Assembly: GCA_029556915.1 (NCBI GenBank)
Contig: JAKQIT010000074.1
Coordinates: 433,752 to 497,751 of the forward strand
Length of the DNA stretch: 64,000 nt
Direction: 5' to 3'
DNA from: Pseudomonadota bacterium
GTDB lineage: Bacteria; Pseudomonadota; Gammaproteobacteria; Burkholderiales; Methylophilaceae
Below are positions 17,432 to 26,419 of this stretch, piece by piece. A program made the position numbers and the translations under genes. Each line of letters starts with the position of its first letter. Position 1 is the stretch's first letter. The notes below the pieces were generated by a model that saw nothing but the letters and a program-made list of their open reading frames with translations, had not been told where the DNA came from and ran no database searches.

Positions 17432-18457
17432 ATGATGAATATTGCTATGAACAGTTTTTTTTCTTATGCACGCAAAAATATACGGCAAGTTTTTTTAAAC
17501 GCTTTGCTTTTAGTGCTAACTTTCACGGTTTTTCAGGTTAAAGCAGATGTTGTGCCTCTACCTGATTTAGATCCTAAATTTTATAGTATTCAAGAAACCA
17601 ATCCCACACGCGATGCTGGCTATGTAGTGGGCGATACGCTAGATAGAACGCTGGTTATCAGCATCAAAAAACCTTATGAACTGATTAAAGAATCTCTGCC
17701 GATTGTCGGTTATGAACACCGTTGGAAAGGGCAAATTTCAGGGATTGAGTTAGTCAAAATTGAGGCAAATGAAAAATCAAAAAACGACACTGTGACTCAT
17801 ACCCTTCAATTACGCTATCAAGTGTTTACAACCGCTAAAACGGTTAAGCACGGCTCGTTGCAATCTGAAATTTTACGCATTCGCAACACGAAAACCAAAG
17901 AAGTGGTGCAATTACGTGTGCCATTTTTTGATTTTCGCATTTCCCCGCTGTCACTGTTTGGGCAAATTAAGCTCAACGAAGATATGAGTCCGTTTTTACC
18001 GCCATTGACGCTTGACCCTAGCCCAGAAAAACGTAATGTTAAATTATTGATTGGTTTGCTAGTAGCCGCATTATTAGGTTTACTTTATATGTTTGGCGCT
18101 TACACGTGGCTTCCTAAAATGGGCGGCCCATTTGCAAAAGCTTATCGAGATATTCGCAAGTTGCCAGATACCGCAGATGGCTTACAACAAGCTGTGGCAC
18201 GCGTACATCAATCGCTCAACACGACAGCAGGCGCTAGTTTGTTTGGTAATAATGTGGCTGACTTGATAAAAAACAAACCCGCTTTTGCACCTATGCAAAA
18301 TAAAATTGAGCAGTTTTTTGGGCTTTCACGCCAAGTATTTTTTGAGCCATCAGCCACAACGCAATTGAATGAATCGCCTAAAACATGGCTGCTTAAATTT
18401 TGCCGCCAATTGCGCGATTGCGAGCGTGGGCTGCCTGTTGAAAGCAACACAAAATGA
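17432..18457 (+). CDS. mxaA: Methanol dehydrogenase maturation protein MxaA
   Basis: A 341-residue protein with an N-terminal signal sequence (hydrophobic about 22-38, ending QVKADVVPLP), a periplasmic domain and a C-terminal membrane helix (LLIGLLVAALLGLLYMFGAY, about 210-230) with a cytoplasmic tail. The frame is open 89 codons further upstream inside mxaS, but the ATG one base after the mxaS stop is preferred because the signal sequence follows it. MxaA is needed for calcium insertion into methanol dehydrogenase. It overlaps mxaC by four bases (ATGA). Confidence 0.88.
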   Translation: MMNIAMNSFFSYARKNIRQVFLNALLLVLTFTVFQVKADVVPLPDLDPKFYSIQETNPTRDAGYVVGDTLDRTLVISIKKPYELIKESLPIVGYEHRWKGQISGIELVKIEANEKSKNDTVTHTLQLRYQVFTTAKTVKHGSLQSEILRIRNTKTKEVVQLRVPFFDFRISPLSLFGQIKLNEDMSPFLPPLTLDPSPEKRNVKLLIGLLVAALLGLLYMFGAYTWLPKMGGPFAKAYRDIRKLPDTADGLQQAVARVHQSLNTTAGASLFGNNVADLIKNKPAFAPMQNKIEQFFGLSRQVFFEPSATTQLNESPKTWLLKFCRQLRDCERGLPVESNTK

Positions 18458-19443
18458 GTTTTAACCATCCACTTGTGCTGTGGCTATTGCCGCTAGCGTT
18501 GCTACCGATTTTGCTAGAGCGCTCGCATACGCGCACCTATTCATCGCTTTCAATGTTGCCGTCAGATCCACTTTCAAATCTGATTGGCTTGTTGCTTAAA
18601 ATTTTAGCCGCAATAGCACTTGCTTGCATTATTTTGGGGTTGGCTGGCCCGCACAGCTTAGAACAAAAAATTGAACGTATTGGCGTGGGCGCGCAAATTG
18701 GCATGGTGATTGACCGTAGCGCCAGCATGGACGACCCATTTTCTGGTGGCACCGCCGAAGGGCGCGTAGGCGAAACAAAATCAGTAGCTGCAGCAAGATT
18801 GATGACCGACTTTGTGAATAAACGTGAAAATGACATGATAGGCGTGATCACATTCAGTAACTCTGCCATGTATGTGCTGCCGCTTACTGAAAGCCGTGAG
18901 GCTATTTTAGCGGCCATTAAGGCTACTGCTGGCAATTCGCTTTTTCAAACCAATATTGGGGGCGGCCTCACCAGCGCTGTGGGCTTATTTGAGCACGTGC
19001 CAGATTCTGGTTCACGGGCGATTATTCTTATTTCAGATGGTGCAGGTCGGGTAAGTGCTGAAGTGCAGCAGCGATTAGTGGATTGGCTGCAACGTTTTAA
19101 TATTTCACTCTATTGGATTGTGTTGAGACAGCCAGGTGGCGTTTCGATTTTTGACCCAAAATATGAAAGTAATTATGAAGAAGCCCTGCCCACTGAGGTA
19201 GAACTTTACTATTACTTTAAAACGTTACGCACGCCATTTAGTGCGTATGAAGCTGAAAACCCGAAGGCTTTAGAGGCGGCGATGGCGGATATTAACCAAA
19301 AAGAAAAAAAACCGATTAAATATATGGAAAAAATCCCCGGCAGAGACTTTACCCAACTGTGTTATTGGCTTGCCACCTTGATGATTGCCTTATTGTTAGG
19401 CGTTAAATTTTTAGAAGCAAAAACATGGAGTGCGAAAGCATGA
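18454..19443 (+). CDS. mxaC: VWA-domain membrane protein MxaC
   Basis: A 329-residue membrane protein: two N-terminal helices (about 8-22 and 48-68), a VWA domain with the MIDAS motif DRSASMD, TFSNSAMYVLPLT and LISDGAG, and a C-terminal helix (about 300-320). This is the BatA/MxaC layout, with the VWA domain on the outer face. Coupled starts with mxaA and mxaK (ATGA overlaps) show one translational unit. Confidence 0.9.
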   Translation: MSFNHPLVLWLLPLALLPILLERSHTRTYSSLSMLPSDPLSNLIGLLLKILAAIALACIILGLAGPHSLEQKIERIGVGAQIGMVIDRSASMDDPFSGGTAEGRVGETKSVAAARLMTDFVNKRENDMIGVITFSNSAMYVLPLTESREAILAAIKATAGNSLFQTNIGGGLTSAVGLFEHVPDSGSRAIILISDGAGRVSAEVQQRLVDWLQRFNISLYWIVLRQPGGVSIFDPKYESNYEEALPTEVELYYYFKTLRTPFSAYEAENPKALEAAMADINQKEKKPIKYMEKIPGRDFTQLCYWLATLMIALLLGVKFLEAKTWSAKA

Positions 19444-20000
19444 AATTGACAGCCTGGTTTAAATGGTTAACCGTTAAAAAACTTTCTATTTTGTTAACGC
19501 TGGTTGCCCTAGCCGCCGCCGCAGGTTTGGCCTACGAGCTTAATCGTATTCGCCAAATTGATGCCTTTAACAAAGCAGTCACCACTGGTAAAAACCCACA
19601 AACCGATAAACAAAGTTATGAAGCAAAATACGCAACTGCCTACTGGTTGGCAAAAAATGAGCGTTATAAAGAGTCCACCCTACTCTACTCACAACTAACG
19701 CAAAAAGGCACACCAGCGCAAAGGGCGGCAGTACAACACAATATTGGCAACATGTTTTTTTTAAAAGCTTTGCAAGTAAGTGGCGGTAACGATTCTAAAA
19801 TCCGCGATGAAGTAGAGTATTTACTCATGCAAGCGCATAGCTCTTATAAGCAATCTTTAAAACAAGACAACTCGCACTGGGGTACGCGTCGTAATTTAGA
19901 CCGTGTGATTAGTTTGTTACCAGAAAATCCAACGCCAGGCGTGGGTGATTCGGACTCTCCAGGGTTGATTATGGGGAATATTCCCAATGGCTTACCTTAG
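19440..20000 (+). CDS. mxaK: MxaK maturation protein
   Basis: A 186-residue protein with one N-terminal membrane helix (about 17-36) and a helical domain with a TPR-like block (ATAYWLAKNERYKESTLLYSQL, VQHNIGNMFFLKAL). The start at 19440 overlaps the mxaC stop (ATGA). MxaK occurs only in mxa clusters and is needed for calcium insertion; its mechanism is unknown. It is followed by 95 bp with no recognised feature. Confidence 0.88.
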   Translation: MKLTAWFKWLTVKKLSILLTLVALAAAAGLAYELNRIRQIDAFNKAVTTGKNPQTDKQSYEAKYATAYWLAKNERYKESTLLYSQLTQKGTPAQRAAVQHNIGNMFFLKALQVSGGNDSKIRDEVEYLLMQAHSSYKQSLKQDNSHWGTRRNLDRVISLLPENPTPGVGDSDSPGLIMGNIPNGLP

Positions 20001-20095
20001 TATTAAGTTTTGGCTATTGCTGCTTAACTGCAAAACCTAAAGCTTTTCTTATCAATGATTTTTATTTTAGTGCATCCTAGGCCCTAAAGAACTCG

Positions 20096-21124
20096 ATGAA
20101 AAAACTATTCAACTATTTGACTCACCACCGAGATACCATGTTGTTAAGTGGGGTTTTAGTGTTTTTAATTGCAGCACTTTTCAAACCAACCATTCCAATT
20201 AAGCATAATATTTACACTTATTTGCTGATTGCTGACATTTCTCAAAGCATGAACGCAAGCGACATGATGTCAAATGGCAAGCCAATCACTCGCATAGCCC
20301 ATACACAAAATATAATGCATGATACGATTTCGTCACTTCCTTGTGGAACAAAGGTAAGCATTGGCCTCTTTGCGGGCAATAGTGTGGCTGCACTCTATAA
20401 TCCCATAGAGGTATGCGCAAATTTTGCGGCCATTCAAGATACCATCGATCATCTTGATTGGCGCACTGCATGGTCTGGCAATAGCCGTGTGCGTGAGAGC
20501 ATGTATGGCATTTCAAGAATTATTCGTAGCTTTCCCGAACCTGCTCAGGTAGTGCTATTCACTGATGGTGAAGAGGCGCCGAAACTACACGCGTTCAACA
20601 CGAAAGATTTAACTAACTTTCAAGGTGCTGATGGCTGGCTACTGGTTGGTGTAGGGTCAGAAAAAGGTGTGGCCATTCCAAAATTAAGTGATAAAAATCA
20701 AGTGATTGGCTATTGGTCTAACGAGAGTTTTGCTATGCAGCCAGGCATTGCGCAAATTTCAGAGTCCACCCTAGGTATTAGAGATGACAATGTTGCCGGT
20801 GGCGAGCATGACCGCTATATTTCCAAACATAATCCTGAATATTTAAAATCGGTTGCTAAAGAAATAGGCGCAACATATATTTATGGTGATAATGTACACA
20901 CCTTACTAAGTGCAATGCAACTGCAAAAGCCTGCCCGTCATGACGTTGCACCGTTTGATTTAAGTTGGATATTATCTTCAATTGCTGGACTATTATTGCT
21001 TGCCGCTTACTTTACTAAGCACCCGATTCGTCAGATTGGTGAAGCATTACGCTTTTATAAAAAAGAGTTTAAACGCACACAAAGTCAAAACGAAGCTGCC
21101 ATCGCGCATGACAACCATTTTTAA
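20096..21124 (+). CDS. mxaL: VWA-domain protein MxaL (copy 1)
   Basis: A 342-residue protein with an N-terminal membrane helix (about 14-32), a periplasmic VWA domain with MIDAS motif ADISQSMNASDMM and LFTDGEEAPKLH, and a second helix near 282-300 with a basic tail. This matches MxaL, the BatB-like VWA protein at the end of the mxa maturation cluster. Two conserved Cys (SLPCGTK and VCANF) could form a disulfide. A closely related gene follows 13 bp downstream. Confidence 0.88.
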   Translation: MKKLFNYLTHHRDTMLLSGVLVFLIAALFKPTIPIKHNIYTYLLIADISQSMNASDMMSNGKPITRIAHTQNIMHDTISSLPCGTKVSIGLFAGNSVAALYNPIEVCANFAAIQDTIDHLDWRTAWSGNSRVRESMYGISRIIRSFPEPAQVVLFTDGEEAPKLHAFNTKDLTNFQGADGWLLVGVGSEKGVAIPKLSDKNQVIGYWSNESFAMQPGIAQISESTLGIRDDNVAGGEHDRYISKHNPEYLKSVAKEIGATYIYGDNVHTLLSAMQLQKPARHDVAPFDLSWILSSIAGLLLLAAYFTKHPIRQIGEALRFYKKEFKRTQSQNEAAIAHDNHF

Positions 21125-21137
21125 CTAATGGAGCAAG

Positions 21138-22157
21138 ATGTTTAAACGCCTTTATCGTCAGTTTGGAAAGCACCGTGATTTATACACCTTAACGGCAGTA
21201 TTTAGTTTACTAGTGGCTGCATTATTGCAGCCTAGCATCCCCGTTAAACACAATATCTACAGCTACTTTTTTGTGCTGGATATTACGCAAAGTATGAATG
21301 CAGCTGACATGATGGCTAATGGAAAACCTGCCACACGTCTTGCGCATACCAAACAATTATTGCGTGAAACTTTATCATCGTTACCCTGCGGAACTAAAGT
21401 GGGTTTAGGCATGTTTTCTGGTGTGAATGTAGTATCGCTGTATTTACCTGTCGATGTATGTGAAAATTTTAACTCTATTCAAGATACGCTGGATCACATT
21501 GATTGGCGTAGCGCGTGGACTGCCGACAGCCGTGTGCGCGAAAGCATGTTATCCACAGCTCGTGTGGTAGCTAACTTTCCAGAGCCCGCTCAAGTGGTAT
21601 TTTTCACAGATGGTGAAGAAGCTCCAAAACTGCACCAATTCAACACGCGCGATTTAAGCACTTTGCAAAGTGCAGATGGTTGGCTATTAGTGGGTGTGGG
21701 TACTGAAACGGGTGCCCCCGTGCCAAAATACACTGAAAAAAATCAGCTGATTGGGTATTGGTCGCACGATAGTATGCAACTTGCGCCGGGCGCTGCCCCT
21801 ATTGCGGCAGCGGGTTTGCTTAAGCGCACCAAAGATATTGCAGAAAGCCCGCAAGACCGCTTTATTTCAAAATTGTCTGAAACAACTCTACAAGCCATGG
21901 CAAAAGAAATAGGGGCGAGCTATGTACGAGGTGACACCTTTCAAAAACTAAAGGCCGCGATGAGCAAACAAAGACCCGCGCGCCGTGAATGGACGCCGTT
22001 TAGCCTATCTTCTGTGTTTTCAGGCTTAGCTGGGCTGCTGTTGATTGCTGCATACATGCCTTGGCAATGGCTTAACAAAAACCGCAAACACCCACGCAAA
22101 ACCACAGTTAGCCATCAAACTATTTTATCTTCGGCGGAATCTAACGCAGCAGTTTGA
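21138..22157 (+). CDS. VWA-domain protein, MxaL paralogue (copy 2)
   Basis: A 339-residue tandem paralogue of the preceding MxaL with the same layout: membrane helix (about 16-33), VWA with LDITQSMNAADMMANGKP, the same Cys pair, FFTDGEEAPKLH, and a C-terminal helix. By eye roughly half or more of the core residues are identical, while both tails differ, so the duplication is not recent. The MIDAS signature has Thr where copy 1 has Ser. Its 3' end overlaps the convergent ygfX-like gene by 43 bp. Confidence 0.85.
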   Translation: MFKRLYRQFGKHRDLYTLTAVFSLLVAALLQPSIPVKHNIYSYFFVLDITQSMNAADMMANGKPATRLAHTKQLLRETLSSLPCGTKVGLGMFSGVNVVSLYLPVDVCENFNSIQDTLDHIDWRSAWTADSRVRESMLSTARVVANFPEPAQVVFFTDGEEAPKLHQFNTRDLSTLQSADGWLLVGVGTETGAPVPKYTEKNQLIGYWSHDSMQLAPGAAPIAAAGLLKRTKDIAESPQDRFISKLSETTLQAMAKEIGASYVRGDTFQKLKAAMSKQRPARREWTPFSLSSVFSGLAGLLLIAAYMPWQWLNKNRKHPRKTTVSHQTILSSAESNAAV

Positions 22158-22603
22158 GGCAAAATGCCTTTTGCCCAGCGTAACCAAACGCGTAACTGCC
22201 GATACGACTCTCTATCAACAGCATCTGGCAAAATAATCACGTGTTGCGCAAATAGTTTTTGCCAAAAAGTAGCCGATAACAATCGGCAATTGAGCACTGT
22301 TATATGCGCTGTCACCACGGTATTTTCCAGCACTTGCACTACGAGTTGCTGGCCATCATTACGCACTAATGTAAGTTGATTTTTTTGGTTGATATGCATG
22401 GCAACAATTGAACTTGGCAGCTTTAGAAAGGCATCTTTTAGGCAAAAATATGTAACCATCATCAACACCGACAACGCCAACAATAAACGCACCCAAGTTG
22501 GCAGCGGTATAAAATAAATCATGCTCACAAACAATAGCCCTCCAGCCAGCATTAAGCCGCATAAATACTTAGAAACTTGCAATGTGAGATGGATAGGCTT
22601 CAC
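22115..22603 (-). CDS. YgfX-like membrane protein
   Basis: Probable member of the YgfX/CptA family. It has two adjacent membrane helices near the N terminus (LCGLMLAGGLLFVSMIYFI and LLLALSVLMMVTYFC) and the typical C-terminal blocks LPDAVDRESYRQLRVWLRW. The frame is open to an ATG at 22720, but that would run into ygfZ. GTG at 22603 gives 162 residues, near family size; ATG at 22642 is an alternative. No clear ribosome site was seen. In other proteobacteria YgfX pairs with SdhE next to ygfZ; SdhE is absent here. Confidence 0.68.
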   Translation of the reverse strand: MKPIHLTLQVSKYLCGLMLAGGLLFVSMIYFIPLPTWVRLLLALSVLMMVTYFCLKDAFLKLPSSIVAMHINQKNQLTLVRNDGQQLVVQVLENTVVTAHITVLNCRLLSATFWQKLFAQHVIILPDAVDRESYRQLRVWLRWAKGILPQTAALDSAEDKIV

Positions 22604-22640
22604 GCTATAATAGTTGTAATCAAAATGAAGAGAGTACCAC

Positions 22641-23681
22641 ATGACAAACAACGACTGGCAAGAGTTTTTATTTATTAAAGGTGGCGTGTTTAACAACGGC
22701 ACTATTAGCTCATTTGGCAATACCGAAAAAGAGCTGAGCTACACGCAAAATGAAGACATTATCTGTGATTTATCGCACTTAGATATTTTGGAAATCAGCG
22801 GTGATGACGCGCTCACTTTTTTGCAAGGGCAAGTCACTAATGATGTCAAATTACTGCGTGGCAATAATGCGCATTACACGGGCTATTGCAGCCCCAAAGG
22901 GCGGCTACTGGCACTGTTTTTTGCCTTTACTTTTAACAACAATTTGCATTTACAACTTAACCACAAACTGGCTGAGCCCATAGCTAAACGCTTGAAAATG
23001 TATGTGATGCGCTCAAAAGTGGCTATCAACAATGTATCTGACAGCACCGTAAAAATCGGCTTAAGCGGCCACAATATTGCCAAATTTATGGCACCCATTT
23101 TTGGCGGCGTTCCGTCAGCAGTTTATGAAAGTATTCAGCATGAAAACGCCACGCTGATTTGCCTACCCAATGCAGGCGTACCTCGCTATGAAATCATCGC
23201 AGAAACCGAGCGTGCAAAAACAATTTGGCAAAGTTTAAAAACCAACTGCAAACCTGTAGGAAAACCCTGCTGGGATTGGCTAGAAACGCAAGCGGGCATC
23301 CCAGATATTTACGTGAATACCCAAGAAGAATTTGTACCGCAAATGGTCAACTTAGATAGTTTAAACGCAATCAACTTTAAAAAAGGGTGCTACACTGGCC
23401 AAGAGATTGTCGCCCGCACGCATTATTTAGGCAAAGTAAAACGCCGCACGCAACTCGCACACATTGCCACCAGCACACCACCCATCGCGGGCGAAGACGT
23501 GACGCAAAACAACGAAATTGTCGGCAAAATTGTGCGCAGTGCACCTGCGCCTTTAGGCGGTTTTGATGTGCTTGCAGAAACACGTTTAGAAGCTTTAGAA
23601 ATTGGCAATATTTATTGGCGAGAATTTGTACTCAACATTAAACCGCTGCCATACCCACTTGCTGAAACTAGCAAAAATTAA
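22641..23681 (+). CDS. ygfZ: Folate-binding protein YgfZ (Fe-S cluster assembly/repair)
   Basis: Tetrahydrofolate-dependent factor for iron-sulfur enzymes, related to GcvT. The 346-residue protein contains the signature INFKKGCYTGQEIVARTHYLGKVKRR with the conserved Cys, and FLQGQVTNDV near the N terminus. An AGAGAG ribosome site precedes the ATG. It is divergent from and nearly overlaps the ygfX-like gene, a frequent neighbour of ygfZ. Confidence 0.95.
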   Translation: MTNNDWQEFLFIKGGVFNNGTISSFGNTEKELSYTQNEDIICDLSHLDILEISGDDALTFLQGQVTNDVKLLRGNNAHYTGYCSPKGRLLALFFAFTFNNNLHLQLNHKLAEPIAKRLKMYVMRSKVAINNVSDSTVKIGLSGHNIAKFMAPIFGGVPSAVYESIQHENATLICLPNAGVPRYEIIAETERAKTIWQSLKTNCKPVGKPCWDWLETQAGIPDIYVNTQEEFVPQMVNLDSLNAINFKKGCYTGQEIVARTHYLGKVKRRTQLAHIATSTPPIAGEDVTQNNEIVGKIVRSAPAPLGGFDVLAETRLEALEIGNIYWREFVLNIKPLPYPLAETSKN

Positions 23682-23715
23682 GCGCTAAAATCACGCCGAT
23701 TTAAGCGCTTTTTTA
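23680..23715 (+). terminator. Probable terminator of ygfZ
   Basis: A seven-base stem AAGCGCT/AGCGCTT with a 17-base loop, followed by a T run, starting in the ygfZ stop codon. Confidence 0.6.
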
Positions 23716-23720
23716 CAACA

Positions 23721-23786
23721 CTTCATTTCACCTCCTCTGCAAGCCAGTATCTATGCGGGTCACAGAGGCATAAAAATCTCTCGGGG
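23721..23786 (+). repeat. Interspersed palindromic repeat, copy 5
   Basis: Forward copy: CATTTCACCTC flank, arms CCTCTGCAAGCC and GGGTCACAGAGG around an 11-base loop, then ATCTCTCGGGG. It lies 39 bp after the ygfZ stop, just behind its terminator. Confidence 0.88.
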
Positions 23787-23898
23787 TGGAATTTAAATCA
23801 AAATAGCTTTAGTTTTACCCACTTGGGTCATGTTGTTACCCGCATTTGATGTTGTCTTTCGTTTATAATTTGCGCCTGTTTAATTATGAAAAGTAGTG

Positions 23899-24558
23899 AT
23901 GAAAAAATTAGTGAATATTAGTTTAGTGGTGTGTGTGTTGCTTGGCTTAAGCGCGTGCGCAACGCTACATGGTGACCCGGTTGACCGCGCCGATAGAAAA
24001 GCTGAGAAACTAGCGCCCCGAACGCCTAAAACTGTTTTTGATGAGGAATTGGCGAAAAACGCGCTTAAAGCTGGCAACGTTGAAATTAAATCAGTGTTGG
24101 TAAACTGTTATGGGCGTGGTATTGGCTGTATTGAAGGCAGCCTTCCTGTTAGCAATACACAGGTATTTTTATATCCTTACACGCCCTATTTGCAAGAATA
24201 TCTTGAAATGACGAAAAAACTCAAGGCAGATAGAGCAAGGCATAAAGATTATTATGCTGTAGAAATATTAGTAGATCCTAAATTAAAACAATACGGTTTA
24301 GCCACCAAAACAGACCAATATGGCCGCTATAGCTTTAAAAATATTAAACCGGGCAAATATTATATTGAAACCGAAAACGCGGTTGGCCACAGAACGGTGG
24401 TTAGACATGTGTATGATGCCTATGGTAATGACATTTCTAGCACAGAAGATTCGCCAGCAGATTTAGGCTATAGCAATATCTTTGAAATTACTCAAAATTC
24501 TGGTGTTTATAAATTTGAATCTAAAATGAAAATTTTACAAATCAATGGCTTACGTTGA
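23899..24558 (+). CDS. Lipoprotein with carboxypeptidase-regulatory-like domain (A)
   Basis: A 219-residue lipoprotein (lipobox LGLSAC). The region TDQYGRYSFKNIKPGKYYIETENA matches the carboxypeptidase regulatory-like (transthyretin-type beta-sandwich) fold used for binding or adhesion. ATG at 23899 is preferred over the GTG one codon upstream. The next gene encodes a related lipoprotein, suggesting a pair in one operon. The function is unknown. Confidence 0.72.
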   Translation: MKKLVNISLVVCVLLGLSACATLHGDPVDRADRKAEKLAPRTPKTVFDEELAKNALKAGNVEIKSVLVNCYGRGIGCIEGSLPVSNTQVFLYPYTPYLQEYLEMTKKLKADRARHKDYYAVEILVDPKLKQYGLATKTDQYGRYSFKNIKPGKYYIETENAVGHRTVVRHVYDAYGNDISSTEDSPADLGYSNIFEITQNSGVYKFESKMKILQINGLR

Positions 24559-24609
24559 GCTTAATTTGATTTAATGAATGCGTTAAAATCATATTTTAAA
24601 GAAAATTTT

Positions 24610-25377
24610 ATGTGTTTAAAAACAATAAGCAACAGCGTTTTGATGGTGATTTTACTAGGTTTAATCGGCTGCGCAGAAACTGGTGTACAAACTGCCGAAA
24701 AACAGGCCAATTCCGCCAGCAAAAGCAAGCCCATCATCGTTCCAATTACAACGCCTTTTGACGCCGCGCAAGCGAAAGCGGCTTTGGCTCAAGGTGATTA
24801 TCATGTTTCTGGGGTGATGTATCATCGGCTCACGGTAAGTGGCAGAGAAGATAAGAGTTGGCCAAAAGATCCCAACATCAAAAATGTACCGCTCAGAAAT
24901 ATGGACGTTTATTTGTACCCTGAAACCGCGCATTTGGCTGACTTTGACAAGCAAATTAAGCAACAGCAAAAAATCATGGAAAATTGGTACACCAACACGC
25001 GAAATGTGTTTAACAAACAACCACAAACCAAACTATTTCCTTTATCGGCAGAGGCCATCAAATTATCACTAAAAACCACCACAGATGAATTTGGCCGCTA
25101 TCGCTTTGAGCACTTAAAACCTGGGCGTTATTATTTAACCGCCAGTGCTTGGCAAGCTGGCACTTATAATCAATCTGTTTACGCGGGCAGCTCAGAAGTA
25201 ACCGATGGCACGGGCATTTATGGTGAGCGCGCTACGGTTGACCACACAAAGTTAGTGCCTGTTAATTACAATACGTACCTTATTTACGTTGAGCCTGTAA
25301 ACGCCAGCAAAAATAACAGCCTCATCGACTCAAGAATGCGTGTTGACTACAATGAAATGAGCATTCAGTACGATTAG
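24610..25377 (+). CDS. Lipoprotein with carboxypeptidase-regulatory-like domain (B)
   Basis: A 255-residue lipoprotein whose signal peptide ends LLGLIGC. The block TTDEFGRYRFEHLKPGRYYLTASAW parallels the same block in the preceding gene, and both proteins share the MDVYLYPETAHL/TQVFLYPYTPYL element. They are therefore diverged paralogues about 50 bp apart. The first ATG of the frame (24574) would place 12 residues before the signal peptide, so the ATG at 24610 is chosen. The function is unknown. Confidence 0.72.
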   Translation: MCLKTISNSVLMVILLGLIGCAETGVQTAEKQANSASKSKPIIVPITTPFDAAQAKAALAQGDYHVSGVMYHRLTVSGREDKSWPKDPNIKNVPLRNMDVYLYPETAHLADFDKQIKQQQKIMENWYTNTRNVFNKQPQTKLFPLSAEAIKLSLKTTTDEFGRYRFEHLKPGRYYLTASAWQAGTYNQSVYAGSSEVTDGTGIYGERATVDHTKLVPVNYNTYLIYVEPVNASKNNSLIDSRMRVDYNEMSIQYD

Positions 25378-25434
25378 TAAATTGCGCAAAAAATTTAATT
25401 GGCAATTGCTTTAAATGCGCATTTTATTTCAACA

Positions 25435-25500
25435 CATCATTTCACCTCCTCTGTAAGCCAGTCTGGATGCGGCTTCCAGAGGCATGAAAATCTCTCGGGC
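25435..25500 (+). repeat. Interspersed palindromic repeat, copy 6
   Basis: Forward copy between convergent genes: CATCATTTCACCTC flank, arms CCTCTGTAAGCC and GGCTTCCAGAGG, and ATCTCTCGGG, ending 28 bp before the stop of the RnfD-like gene. Confidence 0.9.
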
Positions 25501-25527
25501 GTTTTTAAGCGCATTTTAATGCAATTT

Positions 25528-26418
25528 TTAGTGTCGCCAATCAAAGCGTTTAGCTTTAAAAAAGTGGTTCCAAATGGGGATGGTAAAACTCCACATAAAT
25601 AAAGCCACGATTAAACCTTGCGATTTAAATAAGCCAAATTGCCAAATAAAAGCTGTGCCAGCTACGCACGCTGCATAGCACATGCGGGCAATGCGATGTT
25701 GTGGCGTGGTCATCGGGTCAGAAATCATAAAAAATGCAAATAAAATGGTTGCGCCATTCATGGCTTGGTGCAGCCACATTTCAATGGCTAAATCGGCGGC
25801 ATAATCTAGCCAAATCAACCGCCCTGCAAATAGCCCTAACCACACAAAAATAAAGGCAAAACTCACATCCCAGCGTGCTACGCGGCCTGCTACGGTGGCG
25901 CCTAATATCAACATCCAAAAAGCCGCTAGCGTTTCTTGCCCCCATTGGCCTGGCGATAGCCAAGCATGCGGCATCCACGCATAAGCTGTAAATGCGGCCA
26001 AGTTAGCTGGGTTTAAAATGTGGCCTCTTGCCTCTCCTTGACCAAAGCGAAATACAAATTTGCTGCTCATCGCCAAGCAAGCTAGCAGTGGATGCACCCA
26101 AATCACATCTGCGCGCACTAAAATGCTGATGCCGCAAGTGGTGACAAATGCGCTCAAATAGCCTTGCATGTTTTTGCGATGTGGTAACTTCAGCCAAAAC
26201 TGCCAAAATGCCTGCGTGCCTACCGCGCTGGCAAAGGTAAAAAACACTTGCCAGCCGGTGAGAGAAAAATCCCGCGCCAAGGCGCCAAACGCCAACAAGC
26301 TGATGAGAAAAATGAGCTGAAAATAGCGTGCGTCCATCATAGCTAGCCATGATGTCAGCCGGCTAAAGCTCGGCCATTTGAGCGGCTTTACAGCAAAAAT
26401 TAATGACTGCGTCGTCAT
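25528..26418 (-). CDS. Orphan RnfD/NqrB-like flavin membrane protein
   Basis: A 296-residue membrane protein with about eight hydrophobic helices. The motif HQAMNGATILFAFFMISDPMTTP corresponds to the FMN-attachment (GAT) and following helix of RnfD/NqrB subunits of ion-pumping electron transport complexes; GHILNPANLAAF is also typical. None of the other five Rnf subunit genes is present. The start (ATG at 26418) lies one base after the DUF2330 stop, so the two are translationally linked. The frame is open 69 codons further upstream inside the DUF2330 gene. Confidence 0.8.
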   Translation of the reverse strand: MTTQSLIFAVKPLKWPSFSRLTSWLAMMDARYFQLIFLISLLAFGALARDFSLTGWQVFFTFASAVGTQAFWQFWLKLPHRKNMQGYLSAFVTTCGISILVRADVIWVHPLLACLAMSSKFVFRFGQGEARGHILNPANLAAFTAYAWMPHAWLSPGQWGQETLAAFWMLILGATVAGRVARWDVSFAFIFVWLGLFAGRLIWLDYAADLAIEMWLHQAMNGATILFAFFMISDPMTTPQHRIARMCYAACVAGTAFIWQFGLFKSQGLIVALFMWSFTIPIWNHFFKAKRFDWRH

Positions 26419-26419
26419 A

